Shown here one piece after another: positions 11,254-21,157 of a DNA stretch of 64,000 bases. Every line of letters starts with the position of its first letter. Within the stretch, counting starts at the first letter, position 1. The translations under genes were made by a program, and so were the position numbers. The DNA comes from Ligustrum vulgare. Lineage: Eukaryota > Streptophyta > Magnoliopsida > Lamiales > Oleaceae. The stretch lies in contig OY743173.1 of NCBI GenBank assembly GCA_963555705.1, forward strand, positions 459,001-523,000, in the 5' to 3' direction. The notes under the pieces were generated by a model. The model searched no databases. It saw nothing but the letters and a program-made list of their open reading frames with translations, and was not told where the DNA came from.

Positions 11254-12717
11254 GAGAGGCCAAGCAGCCCGCCAACGTGAATTATCATATCCACTCCCAT
11301 CCTGTGGGGGTGCCTCGGACGGAACCTATCACCTTCACACAAGACGATGCTGTTGGAGTACACTTCCCACACAACGACGCATTGGTTATTAGGGTGGTGG
11401 TGGCTCGAAATGGGCTATCACGGATGATGGTGGATGATGGTGCCTCGGTAAATGTGATTTACGGGGTAACTTTTGATAAGATGGGGGTCAGCATCCCCCT
11501 CATTCCGGTCCCTGATCCGATATACGGATTCACCGGGGACAGCATAACCCCCAGAGGGTCCATAACCCTTATGACTGAAGTAGGGCAAGCCCCTACCCTC
11601 TCCAGAATCCCTATGGAATTCTTGGTGGTTGACAAAATCTCCTCCTATCATGGCTCAATTGGGAGGTCTGGTCTCATTGACTTGGGGGCTGTAACGCATA
11701 CCAAATACATTTGCATGAAGTTCCCTATGGAGCATGGCGTTGCAACTGTGAGGGGAAGCCAAACAGAATCTCGGGCTTGTTACACAAATGCAATTCGGAA
11801 ATTTCAAGATCGAAGCTTAAACATGATCAGTGATGTAGCCATGGCCGAGGCTGCTCCATACCCTGAAAGATTGGGTGAAGGGCCATCTGGAGACAAGGAC
11901 GTCACGATGATCCTAGAGGAGGATTTAGCAGATCTAGACCCCAGGATGGCAGGTGACAATTGCCCCACCCCGGCCGAAAGGTTGGAGTGCTTCGGCGTAG
12001 ACCCACTGGACCCAATCAAGGAATTACAGGTCGGACTGGACTCGCCAACCGAATACAAGAGTCAATTAAAGGACTTCCTACTTCAAAACCTCGATGTATT
12101 CGCATGGAAGCATGGCGACATGGTCGGGATTGATCCTAAGGAGGCATGTCACAGACTCCAGGTTGATCCACGAAGCCCTGGACATAGGCAGAAGAGAAGA
12201 CCTATGAGTTCAGACAAGTATGAGGCCTTGAAAGACGAGGTCACGAAGCTATTGAAAAATGGCTTCATCAGAGAATCGCGCTATCCGAAGTGGGTATCAA
12301 ACCCTGTTTTAGTACCAAAACACAATGGGAAGCTTAGAGTATGTATTGATTTTTCGAATTTGAACCAAGCATGTCCAAAAGACAGCTTTCCACTGCCCCG
12401 GATCGATCAATTGGTTGACTCTACGGCAGGGCATGAGCTCCTAAGCTTCATGGATGCTTACTCCGGATACAATCAGATCCCCATGGGCGAATCGGACGAA
12501 GAACATACCTCGTTTATAACAGATAGAGGACTCTATTGCTACAAAGCAATGCCGTTCGGCTTGAAAAATGCGGGAGCTACCTATCAGAGGCTAGTGAATC
12601 GCATGTTTGTAAAACAGTTGGGAAACACCATGGAGGTGTATGTTGATGACATGTTGGTCAAAAGTATGGTCGCCGCGGATCATATCCACCATTTGTCAGA
12701 TGAAGCTCAACCCGGCG
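11109..12717 (+). pseudogene. Tat-1 protease and reverse transcriptase (first part of pol)
   Basis: The frame is open from about 11109, overlaps the end of gag, and stops at 12770 in a wrong frame. A retropepsin core is seen as LMVDDGASVNVIYG (about 11420-11465), a Tat-type variant of D-S/T-G. Reverse transcriptase follows: VCIDFSNLNQACPKDSFPLP (about 12345), FMDAYSGYNQI (about 12450), MPFGLKNAGATYQRLVNR (about 12550) and the catalytic YVDDMLVKS (about 12640). Just after that motif, compared with the same place in Tat-2 (43360-43400), about 32 bp are missing between two short ATGAA-containing repeats. This shifts the frame at about 12705. Protease matures Gag-Pol; RT copies element RNA to DNA. 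The start is set by the overlap with gag, not by an ATG. Confidence 0.9.
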
Positions 12718-14307
12718 AAGTGTGCATTTGGAGTAGCATCTGGAAAATTTCTTGGGTTCATGGTGAATAAAAGAGGAATCGAAGCTAATCCCGACAAAAT
12801 CGATGCTTTGTTAAACATGCAATCGCCTCGAAATCCAAAGGAGGTGCAAAGCTTAACGGGAAGAATCGCAGCCCTGAATCGATTTGTCTCCAAATCTACG
12901 GACAAATGCTTGCCATTTTTCAAAATTCTAAAAGGGGGGAAACGATTCCAGTGGACACCGGAGTGTGAGCAGGCCTTCGCCGACCTGAGAGCATCCTTGG
13001 GACGACCCCCATTGCTATCAAAGCCAAAGGCTGGCGAGCCTCTCTACTTGTATTTGGCTGTGTCCAAAGAGGCTGTTAGCTCCGTGTTGGTCAGAGAAGA
13101 GGAGGGGAATCAATTTCCAGTATATTACGTGAGTAAATCCATGCTAGATGCGGAGACACGCTACCCAGATATGGAGAAACTTTCCCTTTCACTACTCACC
13201 GCTTCTCGCAAACTTCGCCCCTACTTTCAAGCACACTCCATACACGTGCTCACCGACTTTCCCATGAGACAAGTGTTGCAAAAACCATATGTATCTGGGA
13301 GATTACTGAAATGGGCAATAGAAATAAGCCAGTTTGACATACACTATGCGCCTCGGACTGCGATAAAGGCCCAAGCTTTGGCTGATTTCGTAGTCGAATT
13401 CACACACCCGCCGGAGGTCGAAATGATTGATAACACAGAGGTTAGCCAAGAGTGGAAATTATTTGTTGATGGGTCCTCGGCTAAGGAGGGATCCGGTGCG
13501 GGCATATTATTAATTAGCCCGGAAGGGTTTAAACTACATAGCGCAATCCGCTTCGAGTTCAAAGCCTCGAACAACGTTGCTGAGTACGAGGCGTTGTTAG
13601 CTGGGTTAAGACTTGCCAAAGCTTTAAGGATCAAGTCCATAGTGGCGAACAACGATTCGCAGCTCGTTGTAAATCAATTCAATGGGCAATTTTCTGCCAA
13701 AGAACCCTCTATGGTTGCTTACTTGAAGAAAGTAAGAGATTTGGCGGTACACTTTGAAGAAATGGAATTGCGGCACATCCCCAGAACAAAAAACTCCAAC
13801 GCCGATACTCTGTCCAAACTAGCAAGCAGCAGTGATGCGGAGCTATATAATCTGATCCCAGTTGAGTGCATGTTGACCTCCTCTATTGAACCAGGACCAG
13901 AGATTTTGATGGTAGAGGAAGAGAGATCCGGGATGAATCCGCTGATTGCATATTTGAGGCACCAGACAGTGCCAAACGAACCTGAAGCAGCTCGGAAATT
14001 GCAAAGATATGCTGCCAATTTCGTACTCTTGGATGATCTACTCTATAAACGGAGTTTCACCTCCCCGTTGCTAAGATGTGTTGGGCCTGAGGAAGGGCGA
14101 TATGTAATGAGGGAAATCCATGAAGGTATATGTGGCAACCATGCCGGGGCACTATCGCTAGCTCGTAAAGCCCTCAAACAGGGGTATTTCTGGCCCACTA
14201 TGCGAAAGGACTCTCATGACTTTGTGCGCAAGTGTGATAAATGCCAAAGACACGCAAACATACTGCACCAGCCACATCACAGGCTAACCGTGGTGACCAG
14301 CCCTTAG
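12706..14307 (+). pseudogene. Tat-1 RT connection, two RNase H domains and integrase zinc finger
   Basis: The frame continues from the RT deletion (MKLNPAKCAFGVASGKFLGF). The first, RT-linked RNase H spans about residues 95-265 of this segment, with YYVSKSMLDAETRYPDMEK and VLTDFPMRQVL. A second, archaeal-type RNase H begins at about 13460 with LFVDGSSAKEGSGAGILL, followed by NNVAEYEALLAGLRLA, NDSQLVVNQ and NADTLSKLA. This duplicated RNase H is the diagnostic feature of the Tat group. The HHCC integrase zinc finger follows (HEGICGNHAG...CDKCQRH, about 14115-14250). The segment ends at TAG 14305-14307, where the related frame context suggests a Trp codon was lost. Confidence 0.92.
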
Positions 14308-15165
14308 CCTTTTTCAAAATGGGGGGTTGATATTATAGGTCCTATGCCTAGGGGTGCCAGAAATAATTGCTTTGCTATAGTAGCAATTGACTACTTCAAC
14401 AAGTGGGTCGAGGCTGAACCACTTATGAGAATCACCGAGGCCAACACCACCAAGTTCATTTGGAAGAATATCATATGCAGGTTCGGGGTACCCCATTCGC
14501 TGGTTAGTGACAATGCTAAACAGTTTAAAAACAGAAGCGTGGACGAGTTGTGTGATGATTTGGGAATTAGAAAGTTGTTTTCATCTCCACATCATCCGCA
14601 GGCCAATGGGCAAGTGGAAGCAGTGAACAAAACCATAAAAAACACCCTGAAAAGGAAGCTGGAATTCAGAAAGGGCGCGTGGGTAGACGAGCTACCACTG
14701 GTGTTATGGGCGCTTCGAACCACCTCCCACACCGCTACTGGTGAAACACCCTTCTCATTGGCGTATGGAGCCGAGGCGGTATGTCCCGTTGAAATTGGGA
14801 TCCCTTCGCTTCGTCAAATCCATTACGACGAAGTGAGAAATGAAGAAGCACAAAGAGCCAGTTTGGATTTCCTCATGGAGAAACGGAACGATTCTCAAGT
14901 GGTGGTGGCCAGATACCAGGAAAAGATGGCCCGGTACTACAATAAAAGGGTGAAAGGGCGACGCTTTAATATTGGGGACCTAGTCCTAAAAAAGGTTCTT
15001 CCTTCGACTCAAGAACCGGGAGTAGGGACTTTGGGTCAAAACTGGGAAGGCCCTTACAAGATCACAGCTGAGGTGGTACCTGGTACGTACATAATTGAAG
15101 ATTTATCCGAGGTACCTTTGTGTAATCCTTGGAACACAGATCACCTTCTTCGCTATTTTCAATAA
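14308..15165 (+). pseudogene. Tat-1 integrase catalytic core and C-terminal domain
   Basis: The same frame continues past the TAG at 14305. The DDE core is visible: first Asp in GVDIIGPMP (about 14326), second in LVSDNAKQFKN (about 14500), Glu in HPQANGQVEAVNKTIKN (about 14600). A C-terminal region of the GPY/F-like type follows (VLKKVLPST, NWEGPYKI) and the frame ends with TAA after HLLRYFQ. Integrase joins element cDNA to host DNA in the nucleus. The core itself looks intact; only the upstream stop separates it from the zinc finger. Confidence 0.92.
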
Positions 15166-16099
15166 GTCAAATTCCACTTCAATGAGACACAGCGTTGTCA
15201 CATGATTGTATGAAATCGCTAGTCAATTATGATGAGGATTGCACCAAATACTAATTGGCCATGTGTATTCGTCATGCATGAAATTCTTAAAAACAAGGGA
15301 CTCTTATAAAGACCACACGTCGATCACTGTATTATTTCTGAAATCCATGCAAATTCAGACGTAACTGCCTCAGACATTGTCATATGAACCAAAGTTCTAA
15401 AAACGATAGATTAGTTCATACATACGGGGTGCTCTTTCGCGCGAGATACTAAATGTTTCCGCAAAATGGTTGATACTTTCATATATACACTTAAGCGAAA
15501 CACTCACAAGACCTATGCGTACTAAATACTGTGAAAATAGACTGAACATAGGCGCACGTCGTCAAAATTATAGATTGAAAATAGGCATGCCACAAACAGA
15601 AATTCATGCAAAGTTGCAAGGGGTGTTATTAAATGTAAGTTAAAAATCGTGCAAAAGTTGGTCGACATCAGATTTAACCAGCAAGCGTGAACGCACCAAG
15701 CTCGTTAAATCTAAGGGACTAGACATTTACAGACATTTACAAAAGGCACAGGAGCCCCTCCGGCCGAACTAGGTTGTGTCTGTCCGAGGTCCTTAAAATC
15801 AAGTGCATTTTACAAATCAAGACATTAAGAGCGCATGTCTTATCCTTCAAATCAAGTGCATTTTACAAATCAAGACATTAGTACATTTTACATCATACAA
15901 GACATTTACAATCGCAAAGGCATCCGCGCTTGGAAGCATTTATGCGTAAACAGTTCGAAATGTTACGTTTACAGGCAAAATATGAATAAGTCATTGCAAA
16001 TTGAATGAATGTTACATTTACAAATATCCAGTGCCGGAGCACTTACAAAGAAAAAAGAGAAAACAAAAGATCCAACGACAAGATAAATACAAAAGGGCA
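15166..16099. other. Non-coding spacer between Tat-1 integrase and the antisense gene
   Basis: About 930 bp with no credible ORF. It holds a direct repeat of about 33 bp (AAATCAAGTGCATTTTACAA and onward) at about 15798 and 15847, and a short ACAGACATTTAC duplication at about 15725. Such long spacers downstream of integrase are common in Tat elements. Confidence 0.7.
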
Positions 16100-17549
16100 T
16101 TATTGGGGAGAAACATCTTCTGAAAAGCCCTTGTTAGATGCATCCAGGGGATCCGCAGGAGCACTCTGAGGCTCAGGGTACAATGCTTCAATGGAGGACA
16201 GGTCCAAAGCCGGATAAGCTTCCTTCACGTCCCCCAAAGCCATCCTGGCCCCTAAATTCCCAAAGACCCTTTGCATCGCCTCGTACTCTGGGGTCTCTTC
16301 AAAAGTGTCTTTGAAGGCCTGGACAGCCTCAGACACTCGGGTACTTAAAGCATTCTCCACCCGTGTCATGACGGTCTGCTCTAGAACCTCAGTAATCCTG
16401 TCTTGCATATGTTTTTCCAAAGAGACAAGATCCTCCTCCTCCTTTGCCTTGGCCTCCCGCTCCCTCCCCAATTCTTCATTCGCTGCTGCCACCTCGGCTT
16501 CCAGTCGGGACTTAGCCGCGTTAGCGGCAGCCAGAGCCTCAGAGGCGATGGATTGTGCACGATTAGAATCATCCAATTTCTTGCACAATGTTGCCACGTC
16601 GGACTCAGAGGCCAGGAGGTCGTGTTTTAACTTATCATTATCCTCCTGGAGCCGCTTGGCATTGGTCCTCTCCTCGGAGGAAGACTTCCGGGCTATGGCC
16701 ATCTGGGTCTTCAAATCATTTATCTCCTTTAGCATGTTGTCCGCATGCCGGAGAGCAATTTCAGCATTCTTCTTGTCCCGCTGCGCCTCATCCACGGACG
16801 ATTCCACCTCGTCAATAAGGGACAACGCCCTGGCATTCATGGCCTTGGCGGCGAGCAGCTTCCGGGACGGAATGGCACTAGAAGAAAAGGCGGACCAGCC
16901 TTCCGTCCAAAATTGTTCGGTTATAAAGGCGGCCCGGGCTGGAGGAGAACTGGGAGAGTCAAACAGCGAAGGGCTGAAGGTGACCTCCCTGGGGAGAATG
17001 CTAGTTTTGATGTGCTTGAGCTCCTCTGCTCCCTCCGGTGTCATTTCATAGGCCAAACCAGGAATGGATACAGAGGGCTCATCCCCCAGGTCTTCTAACA
17101 TGGGAGGCGGAGGCGCAGAGGTGGATTCTTTACCCTTACCTCTTCTGAGTCTCTTCAGAGGGGCAGGCTCCTCTTCAGGGGCAGGCTCAAACGTGTCCTC
17201 GGACAAGGGAGGAGGAACCGAGGCACCCTTAGCCTCCTTGTCCCTCTTAGATCCACCCCTAACTGACCTTTTCCCTTTCCCCTTTGGAAGGACTTCCTTA
17301 GGATCAACTCCCTTTTCTGTGCTAGGTTGTTGGGGACCCACAGGAAGCAGGGTAGGCGGTGGCAGTAGAGCTGGTAAAGGCCCCTGAAGTTGGGCCGTAG
17401 ACGCCTCGGACACCTCTTTTGCCGCCCCAACTTGCAGGTTGGCCAACACCACCTTCTGTTTTCTCTCAATTTCACTGCCATGACGGAGTGCAGGGGGGAT
17501 CTTCGTAGCCATAACCCCTTTAGAGAGATCTTTGGAAAATCCTTGGAAC
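16100..17549 (-). CDS. Antisense gene of Tat-1, last exon: coiled-coil protein
   Basis: This long ORF lies opposite to gag-pol. Reading leftwards from an acceptor AG at 17551-17550, it gives about 480 residues: a basic start (FQGFSKDLSKGVMATKIPP), a Pro/Lys/Glu-rich low-complexity stretch, then a long Ala/Glu/Lys-rich region with heptad character (about residues 240-410, for example EEVAAANEELGREREAK-like spacing) predicted to be coiled coil, and an acidic tail. I do not recognise an enzyme domain. Extra antisense ORFs with such coiled coils near the 3' LTR are known in Tat elements (Grande, Retand, RIRE2 relatives) without established function. The long open frame in an element whose gag-pol is broken is notable, though frames this GC-rich can stay open by chance. 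The plus-strand frames here are shadows. Confidence 0.7.
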
Positions 17550-17626
17550 CTAACAAGAAAGAAAGAAAAATGAGGCTGCAAGCAGACAAAGCATAAGATA
17601 AAATAGCCATGAGGAAACGGGATTAC

Positions 17627-17761
17627 TCATGGCTCGCATAAGACCGTGTTTAACAAATAGCTTGTTCTGCTGAATGACCCATTGGAAGGTGCCCTTGTAA
17701 GCAAACAAACGCCTCACTGCCACTAGGTCTGCGTCAGGGAGGAGGCGAGCAAAAGTGTCCC
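17627..17761 (-). CDS. Antisense gene of Tat-1, predicted middle exon
   Basis: A 135-bp segment is bounded by CAG acceptor bases at 17764-17762 and a GTAATC donor starting at 17626. It joins in phase to the upstream exon (donor GTGAGT at 17868) and encodes a coherent stretch beginning RDTFARLLPDADLVAVRRLF and ending near GLMRAM. The join to the last exon is one base out of phase; a single base missing at the ATGA/GTAATC donor would explain this. Predicted only from splice signals and frame. Confidence 0.5.
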
Positions 17762-17868
17762 CTGCCAGGAACCGGTGACACGTTAGTAAGCAACGGAGAG
17801 AGGTATAAAAAAAAAAAAAACAAGTGATACAGGACGCTTAAGGACACTAAAGCTAACACAAGACTCAC

Positions 17869-18658
17869 TAGGAGTGGAAAGAGTTCGGGGAACTGAAATT
17901 TCTGGACTTGGGTCCACAGGCGAATTCTGCCACTCCCCAGCTACCCAGAACCATTGATTCCTCCAGTTCTTTATAGAAGTAGGTTGGCCAGTAATGACGA
18001 GAGGATATGAGCCCCTAGGAGACAAGTAATACCAGTCCTTCACATCTAGTCTAACGTCCCTCTCCCTTCTCACCGATTTCTTCAGAGTGTACAAGGTATG
18101 AATAATGTGTAGTGAGATAGGATAATCGGGGTTGACCTCTTGCCACACTAGCCAAGCGCCCACGGCCTGTGTCCAAAAGTTGGGTGCCAATTGGTAGGGG
18201 CACAAGTTGTAGCTTCGAAGCAAGGCCCTGAAGAAAGGATGCAGAGGTAACCTCATCCCACAGGATAAAGCGTCGTAACATATAGCTGCTTGGCCTGGAG
18301 GAGGACTGCATGGTCGACAAGAAGGTGTAGGATGCACTAAATGGACCCCTTCTGGCATCCTGAACTTCGCCGAGGCACAAGCCAGATCAACTCCTCGAAT
18401 CTCAGTAGCAACCTCGCTGCTCTCCCACAAATCTGGGTTTGGATCGGGATCAACATGGTAGCCCGAAACTTTTTTGACCTGGTCAACCCAATCCTCTACC
18501 TGAGCAATCTCCTCAGCAGTCAAACCCAACTCTTCCCTATGCGCCCTAAACGGTGCCCTAACAATCAAGCCGAGGTCCTGGTGACCTGAAGAGGAGCTCG
18601 CCGCCTTTTCTTTTCCCAAATCCCTTTCTCGCTTGCTTCGGAGCTCTCTTAGCGCGGA
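17869..18658 (-). CDS. Antisense gene of Tat-1, Transposase_28-like domain exon
   Basis: The open frame on the minus strand runs from after TAA at 18661-18659 to a GTGAGT donor starting at 17868. It encodes about 263 residues: SKRERDLGKEKAASSSSGHQ, then a globular region with ICYDALSCGMRLPLHPFFRA, YNLCPYQLAPNFWTQAVGAW and DWYYLSPRGSYPL. The 'LPLHPF...L.P.QLAPN.W' pattern matches my memory of the plant family called 'putative gypsy type transposon' (Transposase_28), found in many plant genomes, often in retrotransposons. The molecular role is not known. No ATG begins the open part; the frame continues upstream beyond the TAA into an acidic, Ser/Asp/Glu-rich segment. Confidence 0.65.
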
Positions 18659-18661
18659 TTA

Positions 18662-19154
18662 CTCCTCGGATGATAGATGAGCCATGTAGTTCTGGTGTTT
18701 TTCTTCTTCGCTGTCAGAATCACTCAAATAAATTATGCCACTGTTTTTCCTATTTCTCCTCTTAACCTGCTCCCTAAAGAAACGGGAGCTAAAAACCGAT
18801 AAAGAGATGGGACAGAAACCTCTGATGGGAACCGCCATCGCTAACATTTCCTGTGAACCCGTTCCCCCAAATCTTTCCATTTTTTCTTTTTGTTTTAAAA
18901 AGAGAGTCAGACTCAACAAAAGAAAAATAAAATGCAAAAACAAAGTTCTCAAACCCACAATGAGAAACTAAAAATAAGAAAGTCTTGCATATACATGGGT
19001 CAAGAGATTTACCTTCAAAAGGCGAATGCTTGACACTGTGCACTCGGAATGAAGAGCTCGCCAAGAAAAACTGTGAAACGCTAAGAGTGGATGCTGTGTA
19101 GTAAACCCTTGAAGAAAAGACACGAAAATCACAAGGAAGAGAGAAACGGCGCAA
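18662..19154 (-). other. Possible 5' exons of the Tat-1 antisense gene
   Basis: Upstream of the TAA at 18659 the same frame reads back through an acidic segment (YLSDSDSEEEKHQNYMAHL) and a basic one (REQVKRRNRKNSG), which looks like protein rather than spacer. An acceptor-like TTTTTAG lies just before it at about 18795. A donor-like GAAG/GTAAATC lies at about 19012-19022 after an ORF starting at 19154. A first exon of about 19154-19020 is therefore plausible. The evidence is splice signals only. Confidence 0.3.
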
Positions 19155-19403
19155 GCTCTCGCGAAAGTACTGCTACAAAGATTATGAGAAAATGGTAAAA
19201 AGTGAAGTGGTAAAATGAAGAAGGATTTATAGGCATCATAACGGTCTAGATTCCTTGAATTTCGTGACCCGCGTGATTAATATGGGTAACCCACGCTTCT
19301 TGGAAAATGAGCTAATCAAAGCGACAGCCGTCAAAGGGAGGGATAAAAACCGTTCAGCTACCACAGTGCATGCCACGCGCTGCGAACTGCTGTCTCCCTC
19401 CCA

Positions 19404-19417
19404 TTTTATATATATTT
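19404..19417 (-). promoter_or_regulatory. Minus-strand TATA-like box for the Tat-1 antisense gene
   Basis: On the minus strand the sequence reads AAATATATATAAAA, about 250 bp upstream of the first antisense ATG (19154) and 230 bp inside the 3' LTR boundary. Its position suits a Pol II promoter separate from the LTR promoter. Not tested by any other signal. Confidence 0.35.
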
Positions 19418-19630
19418 CTTGGAAATAAATATCGATAGCTTCTCCAGAGTGAATGCGCCGCCTAGGAAATGTGCTGGTATGATCCTGGTCAGCACGGAGA
19501 GAAAATCCTAGGCAGAAGGTCGACTATGATATGGATCCGAGCCTTACCTAAGGAATCTCATCATTGAATCCCTAAGAAGTTAATGCTATAAGATCGTGGC
19601 AAATCCTACACGACCATGAATAATCCCTTC

Positions 19631-19646
19631 GAATTTGAGGGACTAG
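19631..19646 (+). other. Polypurine tract region of Tat-1
   Basis: GAATTTGAGGGACTAG, mostly purine, directly precedes the 3' LTR, where plus-strand DNA synthesis would be primed. Confidence 0.7.
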
Positions 19647-20317
19647 TGTTGACTCCGGGCCCAAAAAGAGGTACAGTGATCCACCAGCGAAGGCCCAATA
19701 GTGGCCCAATGGACCTTGACCCACAGCTGAGGCCTGGAATATCACCTTGAGATGAATGCCGAGGTGGTATGTCAAGCAAACCTCTTTAGCCGACCTGGTT
19801 AACGCCCAGCCGATGTGCTTTATACTCAGCCGGGGTGCTTTATGGCGTTGACCAGAAGAGAGAGATGGAGTCAGTGATGGGACACTGCCTTTACCAAGAC
19901 GTGACAGGCGGCCATCCCCTACGAAGTGTAGCAATGATTACGGTTGAAAAGCAAGATTGTCACATCCATAAGCTAGGGTGATGACAAGTGTAAAGTATGC
20001 CACGTGTCGTGATCCAAGACAAGAAGTTCCTCTATAAATGAAGCGCAATTGTCTCCAAGTAAGGGGTTAGCAATTTCTCACTCTTAACTCTATACTTCTC
20101 TCACTCCCTTTTCTCTCTTCTACACATTTATATTTCCCGCACCCAATACACATTTTCCCAAAATGAGGACTGACTTAGCCATCGGAGTGCGAACGGGAGC
20201 CACCTCGGCCCCCTTTGCAAACTGATTGTTTGTCATAGTGCGCAGGAGACCCGCGTGTTCAAGAGGGAGGGGCTGAGACGTGTTGGTCCAAGGTCCATCC
20301 GGATTTTGTGGTCAACA
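19647..20317 (+). repeat. 3' LTR of Tat-1
   Basis: 671 bp, the same length as 8163-8833, with about 17 substitutions and no indels by my count. TATA-like TCTATAAATG at 20031. Followed by the GGTTT target duplication. Confidence 0.97.
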
Positions 20318-20322
20318 GGTTT
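20318..20322. repeat. Target site duplication of Tat-1 (right copy), GGTTT
   Basis: Exact match to 8158-8162. Confidence 0.95.
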
Positions 20323-20660
20323 CATTGAATTTTATTGACTTTTATGAATTTGTATAAATTTTCAGAAACTTTTGTAAACTTTTATTTAAAGGAAGAGGTC
20401 AAAAATATAAAAAGAAAAGATATAACAAGTTGAAGAGACAGAAAAATGATGATTTGTTTAGTTGTATGTCTAAGGTTTTTAAAAATAATATAAAAGAAGA
20501 AACAAAATTACAATTTAAAAGATTTTTTTTTTTTTTTTTTCAAAATCTTTAAGGTTAATGGGAGACAAAATAAGAGATTTTGTGGTTGTACTTTATGTTT
20601 AAAAATTAGTATATATAGAGTAATTGTTGTTGTACTTTATCTTTATCTTTATATATATAT
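20323..20660. other. AT-rich spacer, no gene seen
   Basis: Low-complexity AT-rich DNA that continues the pre-insertion sequence to the left of Tat-1. It contains a T-run at about 20521-20540. I see no coding or element signature. Confidence 0.6.
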
Positions 20661-20839
20661 AGAACAATTTTAAGGAGACATTTTTTGAGAACATTTTAAG
20701 TGACATTGTGATATATCACGGATTCATTGGGTGGTGAAAATAATTACCCAACCAATTACTTTTTCACCATCCAATAAATATGCACCATGTTACAATGTCA
20801 CTTAAAAATGTCTACAAAAAATATTTTCCTAGAATTATT
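20661..20839. mobile_element. Foldback/MITE-like palindromic element
   Basis: The two halves are reverse complements with mismatches. AAGTGACATTGT at about 20698 answers ACAATGTCACTT at about 20793; GGTGGTGAAAATAATTA at about 20732 answers TTACTTTTTCACCATCC at about 20758. The whole 180 bp can fold into one hairpin. It has no ORF, as in non-autonomous foldback MITEs. The exact ends and target duplication were not resolved. Confidence 0.6.
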
Positions 20840-20843
20840 GTTA

Positions 20844-20870
20844 CTAGTGTTACATCCGTGCGATGCACGA
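20844..20870 (-). mobile_element. Helitron-like 3' terminus
   Basis: On the minus strand the sequence reads CGTGC-ATC-GCACG hairpin, a 9-nt spacer, CTAG, then T. Hairpin plus CTRR inserted before T is the Helitron 3'-end rule. The body would extend to higher coordinates. I could not find a matching 5' TC end, so only the terminus is claimed. Confidence 0.5.
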
Positions 20871-21103
20871 TCATTTGTTACTTATATTTATCAAATTTAT
20901 ATTTGAACATATGAAATAAATATTTAATTTAAAATGACAATTGAATGAAGACAATTAATTTCAAAAAAATGTTCAATTAAACGTACATTAATTTTTTTTA
21001 CGGTTCGTATGTTTAACGTTCTGGGAAATTTCTTTAAATATTATAATCTAAATTGATTTAGAGCTTAAAATTGACAAACAAAATTACATTTACATAGAAT
21101 TTG

Positions 21104-21154
<51 letters not shown>
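21104..21154. repeat. (TA)n microsatellite
   Basis: About 50 bp of TA repeats in AT-rich intergenic DNA. Confidence 0.95.

Positions 21155-21157
<3 letters not shown>

Larger units (their letters stand above)
8163..20317 (+). mobile_element. Complete Ty3/gypsy LTR retrotransposon, Tat lineage (Tat-1)
   Basis: The element is 12,155 bp with 671-bp LTRs at both ends, a perfect 5-bp target duplication, a primer-binding site, a polypurine tract and gag-pro-RT-RNaseH-(second RNase H)-integrase in order. The second, archaeal-type RNase H domain after the first and the non-coding/antisense 3' region are hallmarks of the Tat lineage. The LTRs differ at about 17 of 671 positions by my manual count (about 2.5%). 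That suggests a fairly young insertion, roughly one million years if a grass-type rate of 1.3e-8 per site per year applied. Coding capacity is lost: a gag stop at 9275, a frameshift near 10550, a short RT deletion near 12705 and an integrase stop at 14305. Confidence 0.97.

Noticed and set aside
16305..17387. Plus-strand ORFs opposite the antisense gene
   Set aside because: Ser/Leu/Cys-rich shadows of the coiled-coil frame; the minus-strand frame is longer and has protein-like composition.
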